Positions 5,764 to 8,035 of a DNA stretch of 8,035 nucleotides are shown here, one piece after another (position 1 is the stretch's first letter; every line of letters starts with the position of its first letter). This DNA comes from Bacteroidota bacterium. GTDB lineage: Bacteria > Bacteroidota > Bacteroidia > Sphingobacteriales > Sphingobacteriaceae. The notes under the pieces were generated by a model, which worked only from the letters and a program-made list of their open reading frames with translations, was not told the origin of the DNA and did not search any database. The translations under genes were made by a program, and so were the position numbers. The stretch spans positions 1-8,035 of the forward strand of contig JANYAB010000596.1 of assembly GCA_025355225.1 (NCBI GenBank), written 5' to 3'.

Positions 5764-6792
5764 ATGAAACGAAAGAAAAGGACGACGATTTACGATATCG
5801 CCGAAAAATTGAATATTACGGCCTCTTCGGTATCCAGGGCACTGAATGATAGCAGCCATGTAAACGAAACGACAAAAAAACTTATTATAAAAACCGCTGC
5901 CGAATTAAATTATAAGCGCAATACACTCGCTTCAAATTTACGGAAAGGGCAAACAAAAACAATTGGCGTTGTTGTTCCGCGTATAAATCAAAACTTTTTT
6001 TCAAATGTTATTGCCGGAATCGAAGAGACAACCTATCAAAAAGGTTACAACTTGATTATTTGCCAGTCCAATGAGTCACATGAAAAAGAAATAAAATGCG
6101 TCAACACATTAATTAACCAACATGTTGATTGTATCGTGATCTCTATTTCGGTTGATACTTATGATTTTAAGCACCTGCAAAATGTGCTTGACCAGGGTAT
6201 TCAACTCATCCAGTTCGACCGTGTTGCAGATGAGCTGGAAACCATGAAAGTGATCAACGACAATGAACAGGCTTCTTTTGAAGCTGTTTGTCATTTAATT
6301 GAACAGGGCTACAAAAAAATAGCGCTGTTAGAAGGCCCTCAAAACCTGGACGTTTTCAGACAACGAAAAATAGGGTATCTGAATGCACTGAAAAAATATG
6401 ATATGCCCATAATAGATTCGTTTATTATTGAAAATGCATGGACGAAAGAATTAGGTGCCGCGGCAACGAGAAAATTGCTGAGCCTGCCCGATCTGCCGGA
6501 TGCAATATTTGCCTCAACGTCTGATTTTTCTGCGTTAGGAGTATTGGAAGTAGCTAACGACCTGTCAATCAATGTCCCTGCTAAGTTAGGGATTTGTGGT
6601 TATTCAAATGAGGCATTTACCGAAATAACCAGTCCATCCATTACAACTATTGATCAATTTAGTATGTATATGGGCAAAACTATCGCCAATTTATATTTCC
6701 AGGAAATGGAAAATAATGATACCGTTGTTATACCTAAAATTATCAGCATTAAACCTAAACTTATTGTGAGGTCCTCAACATCAAGAGTATGA
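5764..6792 (+). CDS. LacI/GalR-family transcriptional regulator of the xylose operon
   Basis: A 342-aa DNA-binding repressor. The helix-turn-helix is at residues 8-27 (TIYDIAEKLNITASSVSRAL), and the hinge helix at about 53-62 (NTLASNLRKG) carries the DNA-intercalating Leu position. A periplasmic-binding-protein-like effector domain follows from IGVVVP (67-72) to the C-terminus, with typical blocks INDNEQASFEAVCHLIEQGY (164-183) and ITTIDQ (293-298). The ATG at 5764 is chosen because it places the HTH at the usual N-terminal distance. An in-frame TTG at 5719 would add 15 atypical residues and run through the operator palindrome. Divergence from xylB and the palindrome between them support xylose-operon control, with xylose or xylulose as the likely inducer (inference). 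The name xylR would fit by function but that name is used for several unrelated families. No clear terminator follows. Confidence 0.93.
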   Translation: MKRKKRTTIYDIAEKLNITASSVSRALNDSSHVNETTKKLIIKTAAELNYKRNTLASNLRKGQTKTIGVVVPRINQNFFSNVIAGIEETTYQKGYNLIICQSNESHEKEIKCVNTLINQHVDCIVISISVDTYDFKHLQNVLDQGIQLIQFDRVADELETMKVINDNEQASFEAVCHLIEQGYKKIALLEGPQNLDVFRQRKIGYLNALKKYDMPIIDSFIIENAWTKELGAAATRKLLSLPDLPDAIFASTSDFSALGVLEVANDLSINVPAKLGICGYSNEAFTEITSPSITTIDQFSMYMGKTIANLYFQEMENNDTVVIPKIISIKPKLIVRSSTSRV

Positions 6793-7040
6793 CGCCCACT
6801 TGTATCATACCATGTGTTCAATTGATGGCTTATTCAACATGCTAAAACAAGGCTCGCTTGTAAACGACAAAGCCCAGCGCTCACTGGCCAGACCCGACAC
6901 GCGTGCGCCGACTTGGGAACCCCATTCATCTATCCATTCAGTTGTGTTCCAGCATTAAGTTTTGATCTTTTTTAAAATAACACTGATTGTCAATACCTTA
7001 TTAAAATAACAACAAGATTGATACATAACCCAATACTCCA
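6793..7040. other. Intergenic stretch with a GC-rich patch
   Basis: This gap lies between convergent genes. The part 6871-6930 has 40 G/C of 60, well above its surroundings, and carries three short palindromes in a row: AGCGCT (6876-6881), CTGGCCAG (6884-6891) and CACGCGTG (6898-6905). A 49-codon open stretch runs on the minus strand (6954-6808, stop at 6805-6807) with no early start codon, and a 48-codon ATG frame runs on the plus strand (6812-6958); neither is recognisable. The remainder is A/T-rich with an imperfect repeat of TTAAAATAACA (6972-6982 and 7001-7011). It may be a remnant of a repeat or gene. Confidence 0.5.
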
Positions 7041-7442
7041 TCATGTGAAAATCATAAAAATTGCGAATGGAAGAATGAAGGAAAACATACCAAATCCCAA
7101 AGCAAGAATTTTCCCTCTTCGGATATTGATCGACGACCTAAACTCTGAATTAGAGATTTTCATATATCGTTTTTTTGTTATATAAATGTAACTATAGAAT
7201 TGCATAATACCCAAACCTATACCGATAGTAATGACAGTGAAAAGCGTAGAATTAATACTTTGAAAAGGAATAGATTTTGTTGTGATCAATTCTACGATTT
7301 CCCAAATTGAAATTATCCAAAGAACAGAGATCATTCCTAGCGCGTATATAGCTCTCTCCAAAGGGGAGCTCCATTTTAATCTATCTTTATAGTCTTCAAA
7401 ATGAAGAGCTAAATAATATAGCATAAGGTCTAATATTTGCAT
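7041..7442 (-). CDS. Small three-helix membrane protein of unknown function
   Basis: A 133-aa protein that I do not recognise. Hydrophobic segments lie at about 31-54, 66-88 and 111-132. Basic residues before helix 1 (KDRLKW, around 19-24) and in the loop between helices 2 and 3 (KKRYMK and NIRRGK, 90-111) suggest an inner-membrane protein with a cytoplasmic N-terminus. There is no signal peptide. The ATG at 7442 begins only 5 nt after the stop codon of the truncated reading frame upstream, so the pair was probably co-transcribed and perhaps translationally coupled. A role as an immunity or accessory protein for that lost partner is possible but unsupported by any motif. It is convergent with the xylose regulator and not obviously related to it. 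Confidence 0.65.
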   Translation of the reverse strand: MQILDLMLYYLALHFEDYKDRLKWSSPLERAIYALGMISVLWIISIWEIVELITTKSIPFQSINSTLFTVITIGIGLGIMQFYSYIYITKKRYMKISNSEFRSSINIRRGKILALGFGMFSFILPFAIFMIFT

Positions 7443-7447
7443 ATAAT

Positions 7448-7672
7448 TTAATGATGGTCCATTAGATAATCAACTCCCAAAGTGCCTAAGTTATAAAACA
7501 ATTCAACTTCTTCAAATCCAGAAAACGTCGCCGCCCCCTGTCCAGCTCCTTCTATGATATGAAAAACGGCTTTCAATTTATTCTCGTGCCATTCTTGGCG
7601 TGTCTGAATAAACTGGTTTATAATACGGAATAGTTTACATAGCGGAATTCGGAATGTCGGGTGTGGAATGAC
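7448..7672 (-). pseudogene. 5'-truncated remnant of an unknown gene upstream of the membrane protein
   Basis: A 74-codon open frame ends in GVDYLMDHH and TAA at 7448-7450. It lacks a usable start: its only Met is residue 71, and an in-frame TAA (7673-7675) precedes residue 1. The part from about residue 25 onward (RQEWHENKLKAVFHIIEGAG, then GFEEVELFYNLGTLG) has the composition of a real soluble protein C-terminus. The first 20 or so residues come from a stretch with repeated GGAAT motifs (7626-7685) and look like foreign or non-coding DNA read in frame. The 5-nt spacing to the next gene supports a former operon. Function is unknown. The likely explanation is loss or replacement of the 5' part by rearrangement or insertion. 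Confidence 0.5.
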
Positions 7673-7905
7673 TTATAATGCGGAACGCGCGGACCAGTTT
7701 GCTACCTCACTGTAGTCCGTGACATGCACAAAAACAGCTCTATTTTGCTGCTAATACAAATACACAAGCGGCCCAAAAGTTTTACTGACAAGATTTTGTC
7801 AGTAAGTGCAAAAAAATAAAGCGTTGATTATCAGCACCAAGACAAAATGACACAACCTGCAAGTTACTTATAATGAGTTGTTTACTCTTGTTCAGTTTTG
7901 TTCAG
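7673..7905. other. Non-coding accessory debris
   Basis: No gene with a start codon is supported here. On the minus strand the frame of the truncated gene stays open for about 25 codons beyond its in-frame TAA (AVFVHVTDYSEVANWSA within it) but has stops on both sides. The stretch also holds the 10-bp inverted repeat at 7782-7805 and a short direct repeat of TTGTTCAG (7889-7905 area) just before the putative IS end. Confidence 0.4.
7782..7805. repeat. Perfect 10-bp inverted repeat
   Basis: TTACTGACAA (7782-7791) and TTGTCAGTAA (7796-7805) form a perfect 10-bp stem with a GATT loop. Neither side has a strong T-run directly after the stem, so it is not a convincing terminator. It may be a mobile-element end or a protein-binding site. 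Confidence 0.5.
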
Positions 7906-8035
7906 TGTGTATCGTCCTGAAAAAAGTTTACACTTTTTAATGAATAATCCTGGTTTAAGTTTACACTTTATTTTAGTCCTGGTTTGAGTTTACACTTCGG
8001 ATAAAGATAAAGAATAACTGTTGTTGTTTGCTTGT
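7906..8035 (+). mobile_element. Putative IS21-type insertion sequence end, cut by the window
   Basis: Three spaced copies of a 22-bp repeat (7915-7936, 7948-7969, 7977-7998) share TCCTG at the start and AGTTTACACTT near the end, at intervals of 33 and 29 bp. The first copy follows TGTGTATCG, which could be the terminal bases since IS21-family ends begin with TG. Multiple subterminal repeats that bind the transposase are characteristic of IS21-family ends. After 7998 the sequence is A/T-rich leader without a start codon; an istA-like gene would lie to the right of the window. The repeats are seen; the family call is from recollection of the architecture. Confidence 0.5.

Noticed and set aside
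6812..6958. 48-aa ATG frame on the plus strand after the regulator
   Set aside because: It has no recognisable motif, lies in an unusual GC-rich patch that is also open on the other strand, and does not look like a maintained gene.
7782..7805. Intrinsic terminator for genes on either side
   Set aside because: The stem is perfect but lacks an adjacent T-run on both strands, and no complete gene ends nearby.

Overview
The window looks like a chromosomal segment from a Bacteroidota (Bacteroidetes) bacterium, most likely a Sphingobacteriaceae-type soil organism such as Mucilaginibacter or Pedobacter. This is inferred from the moderate-to-low GC content, A/T-rich leaders without Shine-Dalgarno sequences, the style of the proteins, and the resemblance of the sugar transporter to the SglT branch of the sodium:solute symporters. 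No rRNA or housekeeping marker is present to confirm the genus.

The centre (about 860-6792) is a complete D-xylose uptake and catabolism locus. On the minus strand the order of transcription is xylB (xylulokinase, 5633-4155), xylA (xylose isomerase, 4072-2747) and an SglT-like Na+/sugar symporter (2598-916). It ends at a strong palindromic terminator at 860-903. A LacI-family regulator (5764-6792) is transcribed divergently. A perfect 12-bp palindrome of the LacI-operator type (GCAATCGATTGC, 5721-5732) lies between the two start codons. A near-identical palindrome (ACAATCGATTGT, 5057-5068) lies inside xylB, which recalls an auxiliary operator. The inferred pathway is: the symporter imports xylose with Na+, XylA isomerises it to xylulose, XylB phosphorylates it to xylulose-5-phosphate for the pentose phosphate pathway, and the LacI-type protein represses the operon when no inducer is present. 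The two junctions inside the operon each carry a hairpin and degenerate 8-mer strings.

The left edge (1-860) holds an intact IS200/IS605-type single-tyrosine HUH transposase (655-194, minus strand). It is surrounded by four copies of a REP-like unit: a conserved 12-mer CTACCAACATTT next to a 6-bp triloop hairpin. Two copies lie in a 59-bp direct repeat with an 84-bp period that may continue beyond the window start.

The right edge (6793-8035) is accessory and partly decayed. It contains a GC-rich patch with no clear gene, a small three-helix membrane protein (7442-7041), the remnant of a gene just upstream of it (7672-7448) with no start codon, a perfect 10-bp hairpin, and three spaced copies of a 22-bp repeat at 7915-7998 that look like the end of an IS21-type insertion sequence whose transposase would lie outside the window.

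I found no defence system, CRISPR array, RNA gene or obviously new enzymatic system. The less ordinary signals are the REP/transposase pairing, the possible second operator, and the debris on the right.
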